The translations under genes and the position numbers were made by a program. DNA of 6,805 bases from Burkholderiales bacterium (GTDB taxonomy: Bacteria; Pseudomonadota; Gammaproteobacteria; Burkholderiales; Burkholderiaceae_D): contig JACPVY010000357.1 in NCBI GenBank assembly GCA_016197345.1, positions 1 through 6,805 of the forward strand, given 5' to 3'. The notes below the pieces were generated by a model. It did no database searches. It saw nothing but the letters and a program-made list of their open reading frames with translations, and was not told the origin of the DNA. Shown one piece after another: positions 6,453 through 6,805 of the stretch. Numbering within the stretch: position 1 is the stretch's first letter; the number at the start of each line of letters is the position of its first letter.

Positions 6453-6805
6453 CTTCGCCTCCGGTGTTTTCTAGTTCAGTGACAACTTCAAATTGTTTGT
6501 GCAAAGCTTTGTGAATAGGGCAAACATTGGCTACGCGCAGTAAATCGGTGATTTGTTCTTGGCTCAGCTCGCCAGTCAGGCGTAGCACGCGTTTGAGTTG
6601 ATAGCCGCTAGGGGTTTCAGTGTGTGTCACTTCGACATGCGCTGCTTGCAACGGATATTGCTTGCGCTTGCTATACACCTGCAAAGTGAGCACGGTGCAA
6701 GAGGCGAGCGCCGCATCGAGTAAATCGTGCGGGCTAGGTGCTGTACCCGCGCCACCCGCCGAGGTTTCTAAATCGGCTTCAAATTTCGCCGTGCTCGTGC
6801 TCAGG
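6439..6805 (-). CDS. OsmC family protein, 5' end beyond the right edge
   Basis: OsmC-type proteins are small cytosolic, usually dimeric, thiol-dependent peroxidases for organic hydroperoxides. The frame does not begin at the internal GTG at 6693; it stays open to the window edge, giving 121 visible residues that include SAGGAGTAPSPHDLLDAALA before that point. Both hallmark cysteines are present: one in ALASCTVLTLQVY (codon 6699-6697) and one in VANVCPIHKAL (codon 6522-6520). The APSPHDLLDAALASC block and the CPIHKAL block suggest the YhfA-like branch more than classical OsmC, but the subgroup is tentative. Family members have about 135-145 residues, so probably 15-25 are missing. It is the upstream gene of a unit with pirin, overlapping it by 14 bases. 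Confidence 0.92.
   Translation of the reverse strand, partial: LSTSTAKFEADLETSAGGAGTAPSPHDLLDAALASCTVLTLQVYSKRKQYPLQAAHVEVTHTETPSGYQLKRVLRLTGELSQEQITDLLRVANVCPIHKALHKQFEVVTELENTGGEDAHS
6458..6462 (-). promoter_or_regulatory. Ribosome binding site of the pirin gene inside the OsmC gene
   Basis: GGAGG on the minus strand is followed by CGAAG and the ATG at 6452-6450. It lies within the last codons (Gly-Gly-Glu) of the OsmC frame, which then ends at 6439 after the pirin start. Confidence 0.8.

Noticed and set aside
6439..6693. Start of the OsmC gene at the GTG at 6693
   Set aside because: The frame continues upstream to the window edge with the conserved block containing the first active-site cysteine, so GTG is an internal valine.

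Overview
The window looks like an ordinary stretch of betaproteobacterial chromosome, most likely Burkholderiales and possibly near Oxalobacteraceae. That placement is inferred from the gene families, a medium G+C content by eye, and dense gene packing; it was not tested by any search. Nothing points to a phage, plasmid, insertion sequence, CRISPR array or RNA gene.

Layout from left to right. A minus-strand gene of unknown product starts at position 73 and runs off the left edge. Across a 245-base divergent intergenic region lies ychF (319-1410, plus), a complete ribosome-associated P-loop ATPase of the Obg family, closed by a strong hairpin terminator at 1441-1480. Convergent to it is a complete transmembrane methyl-accepting chemotaxis protein (1522-3165, minus). 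Upstream of that on the same strand is a 670-residue Gcr/COG4389 protein (3351-5363, minus). This family is named 'site-specific recombinase', but the protein reads as a helical soluble domain followed by about six membrane helices. The right end holds a two-gene minus-strand unit: a partial OsmC-family protein (6439 to the right edge) whose last 14 bases overlap the start of a pirin-family cupin protein (5589-6452).

How they relate: the OsmC and pirin genes are almost certainly co-transcribed and translationally coupled. Both families are linked to oxidative or electrophile stress, and YchF is reported in E. coli to respond to redox state, so a mild redox theme exists; it is only an inference. 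The chemoreceptor and the Gcr protein each appear to be separately expressed genes.

Points worth a second look are the membrane nature and doubtful name of the Gcr protein, an apparent excess of the palindrome GCTAGC across the minus-strand genes and spacers, a DnaA-box-like cluster ahead of ychF, a non-canonical NVSD specificity motif in YchF, a histidine cluster at the receptor C-terminus, and a probable alternative TTG start for the Gcr protein. No clear new multi-gene system is visible.
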